NCBI GenBank assembly: GCA_027886185.1
Contig: WOAB01000583.1
Location: forward strand, 1,612,001 to 1,676,000
From: Rheum nobile
Taxonomy: Eukaryota; Streptophyta; Magnoliopsida; Caryophyllales; Polygonaceae
Length of the DNA: 64,000 bases
Reading direction: 5' to 3'
A model generated the notes under the pieces. That model saw only the letters and a list, made by a program, of their open reading frames with translations. It was not told the origin of the DNA and ran no database searches. The position numbers and the translations under genes are program-made. Of this stretch, positions 44,813 to 56,158 are shown one piece after another; positions within the stretch are counted from its first letter, which is position 1, and each line of letters starts with the position of its first letter.

Positions 44813-45690
44813 TGTTGGAACGATGACGTTCCCTCTAGTTTTGTTGATGATAAACTCAAATGTTTTTGATGGTTTTTAGTGTGACTATAAGTTTCAGGAA
44901 CTGACAAAGTCAAAAGGAACGATGAAAACCAGTGAAGAATCAAAACAGAGAGGCAAAGGAACAGAGAAGCCAACAATGATAAGAAAACACGCTGGAACAA
45001 ATGAAGAAAAGAGACGCGTGTTTACAAGACAAAACAGAGAAAGGGAACAGCGCAAGGAACGGAGGACGCGTGCTGACGCAGAAACCCTAAAGCGCGCCAC
45101 CGAATATCTGTTATGGAAAACAGATTTGGAAGTTGCAACTTGGGCCTCAAGGAAGATCTCGTGGAGAGATCTGTTGGTTAGAATCTCACTAGAAAAGATT
45201 GTATAGGATATTCTTAGTTTATTTCTTTAAACGAATTTAGGGTAAATCAAGTGAGAACATCCGAACCATAAAAAGTGAAGATAGCTGCGTACTTCAAGAA
45301 TCACGGAACACATAGAGCAATTCCCAGAGCAGAACATTCGGAAGAAAGAAGAACACTTACAAGTACGAGACTTTGGTGAGTTGAGTATTTGTTAGGGTTT
45401 CGTCTGTCTAGTGTGTTGTTAGGAACGTTACATCTAAGAGGTCTAGATATCTAGGAGTAAACTAGATTGAGAGAAGACTTGCTTATTGTAATTCCTGGAA
45501 TAATAACATAAGTAGACATTTGAAATCCTACTAGGGAAACCTAGAGGTAGAGGTTTTTCTCAGTCAACTAGTTGGTTGATTGAGTTTTCCTCTCTAAGGA
45601 ACTGAGCTTGCTACTTATTAATCTGTCGTTATTTTCCGCTGCCCAAGGAATGAACTTATCGTTCCTTGATCTAACACACTCGATTCTACA
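44813..45690 (+). repeat. 5' LTR of Sirevirus A
   Basis: TGTTGGAACG ... CGATTCTACA, 878 bp, matching 53945-54822 over its full length. A short ORF at 44922-45206 is present in both LTRs and is probably incidental. Confidence 0.95.
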
Positions 45691-45692
45691 AT

Positions 45693-45704
45693 TGGTATCA
45701 GAGC
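45693..45704 (+). other. Primer binding site, initiator Met tRNA (Sirevirus A)
   Basis: TGGTATCAGAGC, complementary to the 3' end of plant tRNA-iMet, two bases after the LTR. Confidence 0.93.
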
Positions 45705-45748
45705 AGGTGCTCTAGATTGTGTGTTACTTACAGATTTTACAGGTAACA

Positions 45749-47740
45749 ATGGCTCCTTCTACCGTTGAAGTTGGTTTGAACTCTTCAAGGCCTCCTCTCT
45801 TGCTCGCTGGACAATATCAACATTGGAAGACACTCTTCATCAAGTGGGTGCAAAGCCATGACTACCAATGCTGGTTGGTGATCTCTCTTGGTGATATTGA
45901 CATTGTTGATCTGGAAAAGAAGAAGAAACTGAAGAAATGGGATCAAGACGATCTCCAAACCATGGAGAAAAACTGCAAAGCAGCCATGCTCATCAACAAC
46001 GCTCTCAACCAGCAAGATGTGCAAAAACTCCAATCTTGTGAGTCGGCCAATGCTAAATGGCTTGCCTTGGAACAGATGTACATGGGAAGCAAGGATCTGC
46101 GTGAAGTTGATCGTTTCACCGCCAAGAAGGACTTCTACAACTTCAAAATGGATGACAAGGAAGATGTGAGTTCCTACCAAGCTAGATTTGAGAAGATCAC
46201 AGCAAATCTCACTGCTCACTCCGTCACCGATAAGGAAATTCTCCCCGATGAGAAAATCCTCATAATCATTGATGGTCTCCCTCATCGTCATGCAATGACC
46301 AAAGCTATTCTGAAGGAGAATCCCAACACCGTCAAACTGACGTTCCATGAGGTATTCAGCAAGATACAAAAGTATGACAACGAAGAAAAGGCTGCAAGAA
46401 ACAAGGACTCCAAAGAAAAGGGAATTGCCTTGATGGTTGGAAAGGTTGTCGACAGAATTGAGAACAACCTCGATGACAATGATGGCTCCGATGACCCTGA
46501 GGTGGTATTGCTCACTAAAGCCATGCGTTCCCTCTACAACAAAGGAAGAAACAGTAGAGGAGGGAACGGTGAGACTCGTGACATCAAAGATATCACTTGT
46601 TACAACTGTAATGAGAAGGGTCACTACTCCAGTTCGTGCCCAAAGCCGAAGAAGGCAAGCAAACCTTCTGGTAACGAAGAAAAGAAAGCTTTCGTTGCTG
46701 TCTGGGGCAATGAAGATGACTCAGATAACGAAGATCCTGAAGCATGGAGTGGAACGATGTGTGCAATGGCCATCAACAACTCGTCTGAAGAAACTGAGGT
46801 AAATCCCGAAGATTTCTTAAAATCTCTTGTGAATTTTGATAAAAAATCTTTAATTGCTCTCATAAGAAATATGTATGCTGAGAACATGAAAACTTAAGAG
46901 GAACTAGCTAATTCTGAAGATGAATGTAGTAGTCTAAAAGAAAATATTTCTAGAACTGCTAGTACCTCGACTGTTCCTTGTTCTTCATGTGAGGCTAATC
47001 ATGAGGAACTTCAGAGTTTGAGAAATGAAAAAGTATATTTGCTTATGAATGAAGTCTCTAACAATACTGATGCAAGGAGTATAGCTATTCCAAGTAAACT
47101 TGAAGCACAGGTGTCCGAGATAAAGTCCTATGTGCACAAAATTCATTCTGTCATGATGGAACAGAAGCTTGAAGCTGAAAGCGTCAAGTTTGTCAAAGCA
47201 AGGTATGGAATTGACTATACAGGTCCCAACCAAAAGGAAGAGGACTCATCCATCATGGAACTACGTGAAGCAAGAGATAGAGAACTTCAAGATACTAAAG
47301 AGAAGAATCAACATCTCGAGGAACGTATCAAAGTACTTGAAAGCGGCTTGGATGAATCCCAGTCATGGTACATTGGACAACCCGCTCACAAGATCTTCCT
47401 CAAGCAATCTCAGGGAACACAATCCAATGTTCCATGTCCTGAACGTGCGAAGCAACGCAAAAGCATCGTGCCCAACAGGAAGTATGTTCAGATGGAACAG
47501 TTCAAGCTGTGTTGGTTTTGTGGGGACAACAGACATGTGCAAAGAGACTGCAAAAAGAAAAAGAAGTTCTCTGAAGAGCACACAAAGAGAAGGAACAGTA
47601 GGAGTAACAATGTGGACTTGAATGATTTCTATGATGATTCACATGTGCATAATCATAATCTTGCTAGATCTATAGGAAGAAAAATGTTGCTACTGTTAGA
47701 ACTATTCCTATGGAACAAGTGCATTATGTGTCTCGACCAG
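45749..47740 (+). pseudogene. gag of Sirevirus A
   Basis: Starts at ATG 45749 (MAPSTVEVG); the upstream in-frame ATG-like codon lies in the leader. The capsid-like UBN2 region comes first, with YQARFEKITANL and a zinc knuckle CYNCNEKGHYSSSC near 46596. An in-frame TAA at 46895-46897 interrupts it. The same frame continues from 46898 with coiled-coil sequence and a second CCHC knuckle CWFCGDNRHVQRDC near 47510, as in Sirevirus gag proteins of 600-700 residues. Near 47680 a run of A bases marks a likely one-base loss: an adjacent frame carries the expected gag end (KTKLAWIAKN, stop at 47773-47775). The TAA looks like a point mutation. Confidence 0.85.
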
Positions 47741-50700
47741 GTAAGACTAAACTTGCCTGGATCGCCAAAAACTAACCTTTTATGTGCAGGCTGAAGTGAG
47801 GGGGAACGAGAGATGGTACATTGACAGCGCTTGTTCGTGCCATATGACTGGAAAAGAAGATCAACTTTCCTCACTTCACAAACACTCACGAGGGAGTGTT
47901 GCTCTTGGAGACAAGAGACGCAGAGAAATCATTGGAACAGGCGAAACAAAACTAAACTCCAGCATCACGGTAAAAGAAGTTAGTTTAGTTCATGAACTTG
48001 GTTTTAGTTTGTTGAGTGTTGCACAGCTTTGTGACCAAGGGAACAACAAGACGGTCTTTACCTCACAAGAATGCTATGTCAAAGATCGTGAAACCAAGAA
48101 CATAATTTTGAGAGGAGTCAGATTCAAGGATGTATACATTGTGGATAAAGACTTCAAGCCAAAGGAAGTCCTATGCTTTGCGTCTATAGCTGATGAGACG
48201 GAACTGTGGCATAGAAGGCTTGGACACGCAAATCTTCGACTCATTCACAAGCTTTACTCAAGGGAACTTGTTCGTGGTCTTCCCCATGTTCAATCTGAGT
48301 TCCATGGCGTATGTGATGCTTGTGTAAAGGGGAAACAGACTCGTTCCTCATTCAAGATCAAACCAGATGTAACAACCTCTCATCCTCTGGAACTGATTCA
48401 TATGGATCTCTGTGGTCCCATGAGGATAAGAAGTCATGGTGGGAACAGGTATGTTTTCATAATTGTCGATGATTATTCTAGATTCACTTGGACAATTTTT
48501 TTGTCTTTAAAGGATGAAGTCTTCTCCGAGTTCGAGGCTTTTATCAAGAAGGTGGAAACAAGCTTAGGAAAGAAGCTAAAGGCAAAAAGGTCTGACCATG
48601 GAACGGAGTTTGAGAACTCCATGTTCTTCAACTTCTGCGAGGAACATGGTGTGTCGCATGACTTCTCCGCGCCTAGGACACCACAACAAAATAGAGTTGT
48701 GGAACGGAAGAATAGGACTCTGGAAGATATGGCAGGAACTCTTCTCATTGCAAGCAACCTTCCAAGGATTTTCTGGGCTGAGGCAGTAAACACTGCTTGT
48801 TATATCCTTAATCGTGCCATGCTTCGTCCCTTATTGAATAAAACTGCATATGAACTAATAAGGGATCGCAAGCCCAATATTTCCCACTTGCGTGCTTTTG
48901 GATGCAGGTGCTATATTCACAAAAATGGCAAGGATAACTTGGGAAAGTTTGATCCTCGAAGTGATGAAGGAATTTTCTTGGGCTATGCAAGGGCAAGCAA
49001 AGCTTACAGGGTATACAACAAGAGACTGCACAAAATAGAAAAAAGCATTCACGTCGTCTTCGACGAAAACTCCAAAGGTTCCAATGGAGAGTTCGAAGCC
49101 TTGTCTCCAGAAGAAGGTTATCCAAGAATGCAACGTGAAGACACTGATGATGAAGACAATGGTCCTTCCACTCGACCAAATGACGGTTCTGGGAACGGAC
49201 ACCCCAGTACAGACGTGGCATTTCCATCATCTCCGGACTCCTCAAGTCCGGATGAGTCCTCAAAGGAGGATACCTCAAGTGACACTGTACAAGAAACAGA
49301 AGCTACCTCCCCCTCCATCGTCGACTCAACAACCATGCCCCCATCTATGACTATTCACATCACCATTTCTGTTGGAACTTCTAGTGATGTTGTGGTTGTC
49401 AGTTCGGAAAGCGATGAAGACGGAACAGTTGGTTCTGAGAGTGCTCATGACCCCACACTTCTTGTGTCAAAGAATGCTTTTGTCCGAAAGGAACACCCCA
49501 CTCACAATCTGGTCACACCCTTCGGTGAAAGAGGTTTGCGCTCTAAATTATATATGTTTTATGCATTCCATGCATTTATCTCTCTTGTAGAACCCAAGAC
49601 TATCAAGGAAGCACTGAAGGAACCAGATTGGATCGTAGCTATGCAAGAAGAGTTGCACCAGTTTGAGAGAAACAAGGTATGGCGGCTCGTTCCTTTACCT
49701 CGCAATAAACATGCCATTGGCACTCGATGGGTGTACAGGAACAAGCTCGACGACTCTGGGGTAGTCACAAGGAACAAAGCACGGTTAGTTGCCCAAGGCT
49801 ACAATCAACAAGAAGGGATTGATTATGATGAGACCTATGCTCCAGTAGCTCGCATTGAAGCCATTCGTCTCCTCATTGCCTACGCTGCTCATAAAGGGTT
49901 CACGCTATACCAGATGGACGTCAAGACTGCATTCCTTAATGGATATCTTCAAGAAGAGGTATATGTGAAACAACCCCCTGGCTTTGAAGACGTCAATTTT
50001 CCCTCTCATGTGTATGCATTGGATAAGGCTTTGTACGGTCTTAAGCAAGCACCTCGTGCTTGGTATGATAGACTGGCACAGTTCCTTCTTTCCAATGGAT
50101 ATCATAGAGGAACAATTGATAAAACTCTGTTCCTTCTGGAACACGAAGGTAAGATTCTGGTGGTTCAAGTCTATTTTGATGATATTATTTTTGGTTCCAC
50201 TAACCCCACTCTTGTAGAAAAATTCAAAGATCTTATGAGTAGTGAGTTTGAGATGAGTATGATTGGGGAATTATCCTTTTTCCTCGGATTACAAGTCACC
50301 CAAACTAATGAAGGAATGAAGATACATCAACAAAAATACATCAAGGAGTTGTTGAAGAAGTATGGTATGGACACTGCCAAACCCATCGTTACTCCTATTT
50401 CTCCTAACACTCGCTTGGATGCAGATCTTCATGGAACGGACGTTGATCCCACCATGTATAGAGGAATGATTGGTTCGCTTCTATATCTCACGGCAAGTAG
50501 GCCAGATATTTTGTTTAGTGTGTGTCTCTGTGCTAGATTTCAGGCAAATTCAAAGGACTCACACTTGAAGGAGGTCAAGCGTATCTTCCGATACCTCAAA
50601 GGAATGGACCACTTGTGTCTATGGTATCCCAAGAACTGTGACTTCAACCTTGTTGGATTCACAGACGCCGACTTTGCTGGGCACGTAGTAGATCGCAAAA

Positions 50701-51116
50701 GCACTTCCGGAATGGCACAGTTCCTTGGTCACTGCCTCGTTTCATGGGGTTCCAAGAAACAAAACTCTGTGGCCCTTTCCACTGCAGAAGCCGAGTACGT
50801 CGCCGCGGCAAGTTATTGTGCTCAGGTATTGTGGCTTAAACAACAACTGGAAGACTATGGTATGTCTCTTGGCACCGTTCCCATTATGTGTGATAATACT
50901 AGTGCTATCAACATTTCAAAAAATCCAGTTCATCATTCACGTACCAAGCACATTGACATTCGTCATCATTTCCTATGTGATAATGTTGACATGGGTTTTA
51001 TTAGAATGGAACATTGCAGGACTGAAAATCAAGTGGCCGACATCTTCACCAAAGCACTAGACAAAGGTCCATTCGAGTATCTTCGATTACTCCTTGGCAT
51101 GATCTCTCTGAATTGA
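47741..51116 (+). CDS. pol polyprotein of Sirevirus A
   Basis: Open frame to the stop at 51114-51116, about 1,110 residues from 47784, with no internal stop. Protease motif WYIDSACSCHMTG (DSA, where DSG is commoner). GAG-pre-integrase LWHRRLGHANLRLIH. Integrase catalytic candidates are D in HMDLCGP, D in RSDHGTEFE and E in RVVERKNRTLE. After a variable Ser/Asp-rich spacer (49090-49480) comes RT (WVYRNKLDDSGVVTRNKARL ... MDVKTAFLNG ... VYFDDIIFG; YFDD instead of YVDD). RNase H follows (FTDADFAG, STAEAEYVA, RTKHIDIRHHF). No ATG lies at the start; pol is normally made as a gag fusion. It lies in the -1 frame relative to the ancestral gag end. Domains look intact enough for function. Confidence 0.93.
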
Positions 51117-51880
51117 GGACCTTCACACCCATTATTCCCTCAATGCTTGGCTAATTCGTTCCATAATTTTCATGAAGTTCCTTGTATGCGTGCCTTTCAT
51201 GACTTGATTTTCATGACTTTAGCTTATTCGAATTGCCTTGTGTTAGGATGTAGATACTTTGTCTTTTGATTTGTGTTGAAATACTTGATTGCATGCTAAC
51301 ATCTCTATTAAAGACCCAAAACAACCAATTTGATGAATTGAACCCTCATTACAAGCCCACATGATAATTGGTTGTATAGCCTATCTTAGTCGCGATTCAG
51401 GTAAACGTTCCCTATGATCCCTCTTTGCTAAACCTTTTACTGGGAATAATTACTTGAGTTGTCTTTCTCCCTACCATGTGTTTGGATATACTATATTTTG
51501 TGTGAACCCAACATTGAAATATCCAGACTAGCCTCGCAAGCACTCTTGGTCTCAGGGGGAACGAAGACTGTTACTTGGTACAACGAGAAACTGCTTGCTT
51601 TGGAACGGACATTATTGCTCAGAATTAAGGAGAACTGATTCTGCTATGAAACGGAGAATTTTGAATCGGAAACTGGGCATTTATTGAGTCACAGGTACCC
51701 GTTGGAACGGCTTCTGGGCTGATTTGACTGATCTGTGATGGGAATAGTGACTTGTCATTCAAGCCAAAAGTGGTTGTTGGATCTTGGAAAGAGAAGAAGT
51801 TATTGAAGGAAAGTTTAAAAAAAAAAAACGGTTGAGATACGAAAAGGGATTTTTGGAAAAGATTTTATCCTAAAAAATTT
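51117..51880 (+). other. Spacer between pol and ORF3 of Sirevirus A
   Basis: No open frame. A polypurine-like CTCAGGGGGAACGAAG lies at 51551-51566, one of several such tracts usual in Sireviruses. Confidence 0.6.
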
Positions 51881-51990
51881 TGATCTGATTTCCTATATAT
51901 AGAAGATATTTTCTCCAGTTCCTTCACCGACAATCTCTCTCTGCGCTCAACTTCTCTCAAATCTCTCAAAGGCCCTCTCTTTCTGCTCCA
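51881..51990 (+). promoter_or_regulatory. Putative internal promoter for ORF3 (Sirevirus A)
   Basis: CCTATATATAGAAG at 51892-51905 is a good plant TATA box. It is followed by a CT-rich leader (CTCTCTCTGCGCTCAACTTC and TCTCTCAAA) and the ORF3 ATG at 51991, about 95 bases downstream. A related arrangement precedes the ORF3 remnant in Sirevirus B. Confidence 0.5.
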
Positions 51991-53487
51991 ATGGACTCTT
52001 CAAGCAAGATCGACACCGCCAAACTCTCTGACGCCGAGATGGATGCCTACATCTGTCACCTCCAAGAGGCTAAAGCCGCCAGGGCTATCCCTAGTCCCGC
52101 AGCGGCTACGGGCTCCGTTCTTGATATTGCTCGAGCATCTGTTCAGCAATCGGAGGATCCCCATGCCTCGACATTGACTCCCACCGCCTCTTCTCCGACT
52201 GCGTCCCCCCTAGCGGCCAAGAACCTCAATCCTACTCTTGCCTTGGTGCCACTGGAAGAGGAGCACTCTGTTTCCTCTCCCTCCGAGGGCAAAGCCGCAG
52301 CCGAGGAGGAGTCAATGCAGATAGTGGAGAAGGAATTAGGTGTAAAGTCCACACCTTTGGCGCCGCCTCCCTCTCGCAAGCGTAAAAAGACTGATCTTGC
52401 ACTCACAGTCGAGGAGTCTGAGGAAGAAGAAGAAGTACAGATCTTGGAACACCGCCCCGCCATCACTGCTCAATCCACCCCCTCAAAGTCTGGTGGTGAC
52501 GAGCACGCCCCTCGCCCGATCAAGGCCCGGCTCCGTTCCGCAGCAAAGCCTCCGGCAAGGAAGGCCAAGTCCACTGGGAAGGCAAAGCTGGAAATCTCTC
52601 TCTCCACCACCACCACTCCTAGCTTCACAGAGGGTAAAAAGATCATCCCTCCACTTATTATTCGCCCTAGTCTCTATGCTGAACACAAAGTGGAAGAAGT
52701 TCTGGAGTTGCTGAAGTTTCAAGGTTGGGAACGGCTCTGTTCCGATAGCGTCTCAGTCCACGAGGCTCAAGTAAGAGAGTTCTACCATTATTTATGTCTT
52801 TCTAAAGGAGATGTATTGACAGGCTCCACAAAGGTCAGTGGTGAAGATCTCTCCTTCTCTCCCAGAGTCATTTCCAATCTTCTAGCTGTTCCATTAGGAG
52901 GTTTCTATGAGGTTCCGATATCTGATCAAAATGAGGAGAAGTTGGTCTGTATGGAACGGGTGTTTGGTTCCACTGAGGTGGAACTACATACTGAGCGTCT
53001 GACGTTGCTTCAGCGTATTGCGTTCCACATCATCTCAAGGGCTGTTGCACCACGACAGGAGCGCCGAACCACCATCACACTGTGTGACTTATTCTTGCTG
53101 GATCATTTCCTGGGAAGGGAGAAGATTGATCTCCCCAGAGTGATTCTGTGTCACATGGATCGATGCAAGGGAAAGTCCCATTCTCTGGCCTACCCACAAC
53201 TGGTGAAACTGCTTTTGCAAAAGGAGGAGGCATATGTGGCGGAGAATGAGGTGTTGCTTCGTAGCGAGTTGGACTCGGCTACGATTGAAAAGATGAAGTA
53301 TGTTGGTGACAACAAGGGAACATGCACTGCTGCTGCAAAGAAACCAGCTGGCGAAGGAACGTCAAAGGGGAGCTCTATTCAACATCAAATTCTTGCTGAA
53401 CTCAAGCACCTAAACACAACCATGTCACTGCTCTTGGATCACTTCTTGAGCAAAGCTGATAATTCTGATGAAGACCCTGAGATCTGA
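51991..53487 (+). CDS. Sirevirus A third ORF (env-position protein)
   Basis: 498 residues, uninterrupted, same strand as pol. The N-terminal 200 residues are Ala/Ser/Pro/Glu-rich, with a basic RKRKK block and an acidic EESEEEEE run. The C-terminal part, from about residue 210, is globular and includes FQGWERLCSDSV, VREFYHYLCL and ISNLLAVPLGGFYEVP. It resembles the putative plant transposon protein family (Transposase_32 type), which I recall from memory only. I see no signal peptide or membrane segment, so the common label envelope-like is not supported here. Function is unknown. A TATA-like box precedes it. Confidence 0.8.
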   Translation: MDSSSKIDTAKLSDAEMDAYICHLQEAKAARAIPSPAAATGSVLDIARASVQQSEDPHASTLTPTASSPTASPLAAKNLNPTLALVPLEEEHSVSSPSEGKAAAEEESMQIVEKELGVKSTPLAPPPSRKRKKTDLALTVEESEEEEEVQILEHRPAITAQSTPSKSGGDEHAPRPIKARLRSAAKPPARKAKSTGKAKLEISLSTTTTPSFTEGKKIIPPLIIRPSLYAEHKVEEVLELLKFQGWERLCSDSVSVHEAQVREFYHYLCLSKGDVLTGSTKVSGEDLSFSPRVISNLLAVPLGGFYEVPISDQNEEKLVCMERVFGSTEVELHTERLTLLQRIAFHIISRAVAPRQERRTTITLCDLFLLDHFLGREKIDLPRVILCHMDRCKGKSHSLAYPQLVKLLLQKEEAYVAENEVLLRSELDSATIEKMKYVGDNKGTCTAAAKKPAGEGTSKGSSIQHQILAELKHLNTTMSLLLDHFLSKADNSDEDPEI

Positions 53488-53930
53488 GTGCTCTCAGTTC
53501 CAACTCTTGCCCGTCTGACCCTCTGTTCTTGATTTTTAATGTTTGTATATCTTTTGTGTGCTTCTTCCTTTTCTTCTGATCTTAGTTGTTTGCGTTCCAA
53601 TACTATGCACTTCGCTTAACTTTATAAATGAATTATTTTGTGATGAGTTGCATGTGTGTCAAGTCTTTCTGTCTATTATGGAACTTTTGATGATGCCAAA
53701 ATGGGGAAGTATGGAAAATGTGAAACCCAAGGAAGAGTTGATGACAGAAGCTAGTGCTAAGGGGAACGACAAAGCTACTTGAAGGTAAATTCTCTATGCA
53801 CATTCTAAGGGGGAACACTGTTGACATTTAGAACATATGATCTGTGTGATTAAATGTGAAACTGCCTCTTACTCGTATGTTTTGAACTGCATATTTTGAC
53901 TTGCACATTTTGAAGGAGTTTGTCATCACC
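53488..53930 (+). other. 3' non-coding region of Sirevirus A
   Basis: Includes further polypurine-like tracts (near 53702, 53760 and 53806-53817, CTAAGGGGGAAC). A 79-codon frame at 53543-53782 is not convincing. Confidence 0.55.
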
Positions 53931-53943
53931 AAAAAGGGGGAAA
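53931..53943 (+). other. Polypurine tract of Sirevirus A
   Basis: AAAAAGGGGGAAA preceded by TTTGTCATCACC, directly before the LTR at 53945. The motif is highly conserved in Sireviruses and also occurs in element B. Confidence 0.93.
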
Positions 53944-53944
53944 T

Positions 53945-54822
53945 TGTTGGAACGATGACGTTCCCTCTAGTTTTGTTGATGATAAACTCAAATGCTTTTG
54001 ATGGTATTTAGTATGACTATAAGTTTCAGGAACTGACAAAGTCAAAAGGAACGATGAAAACCAATGAAGAATCAAAACAGAGAGGCAAAGGAACAGAGAA
54101 GCCAACAATGATAAGAAAACACGCTGGAACAAATGAAGAAAAGAGATGCGTGTTTACAAGACAAAACAGAGAAAGGGAACAACGCAAGGAACGGAGGACG
54201 CGCGCTGACGCAGAAACCCTAAAGCGTTCCACTGAATATCTGTTATGGAAAACAGATTTGGAAGTTGCAACTTGGGCCTCAAGGAAGATCTCGTGGAGAG
54301 ATCTGTTGGTTAGAATCTCACTAGAAAAGATTGTATAGGATATTCTTAGTTTATTTCTTTAAACGAATTTAGGGTAAATCAAGTGAGAACATCCGAACCA
54401 TAAAAAGTGAAGATAGCTGCGTACTTCAAGAATCACGGAACATAGAGAGCAATTCCCAGAGCAGAACATTCGGAAGAAAGAAGAACACTTACAAGTACGA
54501 GACTTTGGTGAGTTGAGTATTTGTTAGGGTTTCGTCTGTCTAGTGTGTTGTTAGGAACGTTACATCTAAGAGGTCTAGATATCTAGGAGTAAACTAGATT
54601 GAGAGAAGACTTGCTTGTTGTAATTCCTGGAATAATAACATAAGTAGACATTTGAAATCCTACTAGGGAAACCTAGAGGTAGAGGTTTTTCTCAGTCAAC
54701 TAGTTGGTTGATTGAGTTTTCCTCTCTAAGGAACTGAGCTTGCTACTTATTAATCTGTCGTTATTTTCCGTTGCCCAAGGAACGAACTTATCGTTCCTTG
54801 ATCTAACACACTCGATTCTACA
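53945..54822 (+). repeat. 3' LTR of Sirevirus A
   Basis: 878 bp, same length as the 5' LTR. It ends CGATTCTACA followed by the duplication ATAAT. Confidence 0.95.
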
Positions 54823-54827
54823 ATAAT

Positions 54828-55035
54828 AAATAAAAAAAGATACACTACTGGTCACCCTCAAGACCCATTGTATCAGCATGTTGCTTAAATGTCTTAGGTG
54901 GCAACCCCTTAGTTAATGGATCTGCTATATAGCACGAGTGTTGATGTGCTCAATGGACACTCTTTGCTCCCGAACTTCTTCCTTAACTGATAAGTATCTC
55001 ATCCTCGTGTGCTTTATACCCTTAGAATACCTATC
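54828..55035 (-). pseudogene. Old copia element C, RNase H end
   Basis: The minus strand encodes HTRMRYLSVKEEVREQRVSI and, after a stop, remnants of a DPLTKGLPP-like segment, the C-terminal end of copia RNase H. It is the coding neighbour of the 3' region at 44161-44812; Sirevirus A separated them. Sirevirus B cuts it at 55036. Confidence 0.65.
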
Positions 55036-56158
55036 TGTAGGATCGTGATTGTTAGAGTAATAACAAGGGAACTAAGAATACAGATATTCAGTTCCCTTCG
55101 CAGCGAAAATAAACAATCAAAATAAATGAACAAGTTCCTTATAGTGGAAACCTTCGATTGCCAACTAGCAATCTAGGATAAAAACCACTACCTTTCTTTC
55201 GAAAGGATTTCAAGGTCTACTTCTTGATTTCTTATCACTTCAGTTACAGATTACCCTAGGAACAAACACAGTTTCTTTGTCTTATACACAGTTAGACAAT
55301 CCTAGGTAAACTTAACAGCAAGTATAATCAATCACAGAAGCAGTCCTAACCACTAAGGAACTAACTCACTTACAGTCACAGGAACTAGCACACAGCTCTC
55401 AGATTCCTTGACTGGTTCCTCTCAATCTTGGTTTGAGTTGACGATCTGTTTGAAGCTTCACACTTTGATGTTTGCTATTGAGTGTGATTCTTATTGTAAT
55501 GCTTGAAGATAAAAGCGGAGCTTATGTTCCTTATATAGTGGATCCTCGAGGTTGGATCTTCTCTTGGTTCCCACAGAGCAAGCTTGACCTAGGTTGTATG
55601 GTAATCCTTGATTCACTCTGACTTATACATGTACCAACAACCTAGGCAACTCGGAATCCACATTGGTTGGTCAACTGTTTCACACAAGTTTGTCATGTCG
55701 TTGTCCAACTCCTTTCGTCCGAGGTTCAGCAACCTAGATACTTTGGAACTATCCTCTGGATGGTGACAGCTTTGTGACATGTCGCTTTCAGCAACCTTTG
55801 TCCGAGGTTCGGCGTTCTAGACATCATCTTGGAGCTTTCCTTTGGATGGTGGCAGACTTTAGAAGCTTTGCTCAAGTCGCTTTCACCATCTTTTGTCTGA
55901 GGTTCTGTGTTCCCAGCTTCATCGGGAAGAGCAAAGTCACGTGTTGCATTTCTGAGCACTTCTGAGTTCCTTTGGCTTGCTTGTTTGGTTTCTTTATCTT
56001 GTTTGGCTTCCATGGTTTCAACAACTGTCTTGTGGTTCCTTTAAACACATATTTGAAATAAAATATTAGTATCAAAGTATTTGTCATCTTCAAAAGTAGA
56101 GAAACTAAGGAAAGGAACTCTCATGGGAACTGAGGTTCCTGAGTTCCGTTTCCTAACA
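55036..56158 (-). repeat. 3' LTR of Sirevirus B
   Basis: 1,123 bp, TGTAGGATCG ... CCTAACA on the plus strand. The first 380 bases match 63621-64000 with about ten differences. A partial tandem duplication (blocks with CCGAGGTTC and CTTTGGATGGTG) lies at 55720-55910. Confidence 0.9.

Larger units (their letters stand above)
44813..54822 (+). mobile_element. Sirevirus A, nearly intact copia element
   Basis: 10,010 bp with 878-bp LTRs at both ends and a perfect 5-bp duplication ATAAT (44808-44812 and 54823-54827). Order: LTR, PBS for initiator Met tRNA, gag, pol (protease, integrase, RT, RNase H), a third ORF, PPT, LTR. This order and the TCACCAAAAAGGGGGAAA tract mark the Sirevirus lineage of Ty1/copia. 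By eye the LTRs differ at about 16 positions, near 98 percent identity, so the insertion is fairly young. Known damage is one gag stop and a frame change at the gag end. Confidence 0.95.

Noticed and set aside
45785..46624. 279-codon minus-strand frame opposite Sirevirus A gag
   Set aside because: Antisense to a well-supported gag frame, with no domain or start context.
51991..53487. Viral envelope glycoprotein
   Set aside because: No signal peptide, membrane span or Cys pattern; only the position behind pol matches.
54840..55035. Host gene fragment upstream of Sirevirus B
   Set aside because: HTRMRYLSVKEEV and the degraded DPLTKGL segment identify it as copia RNase H.
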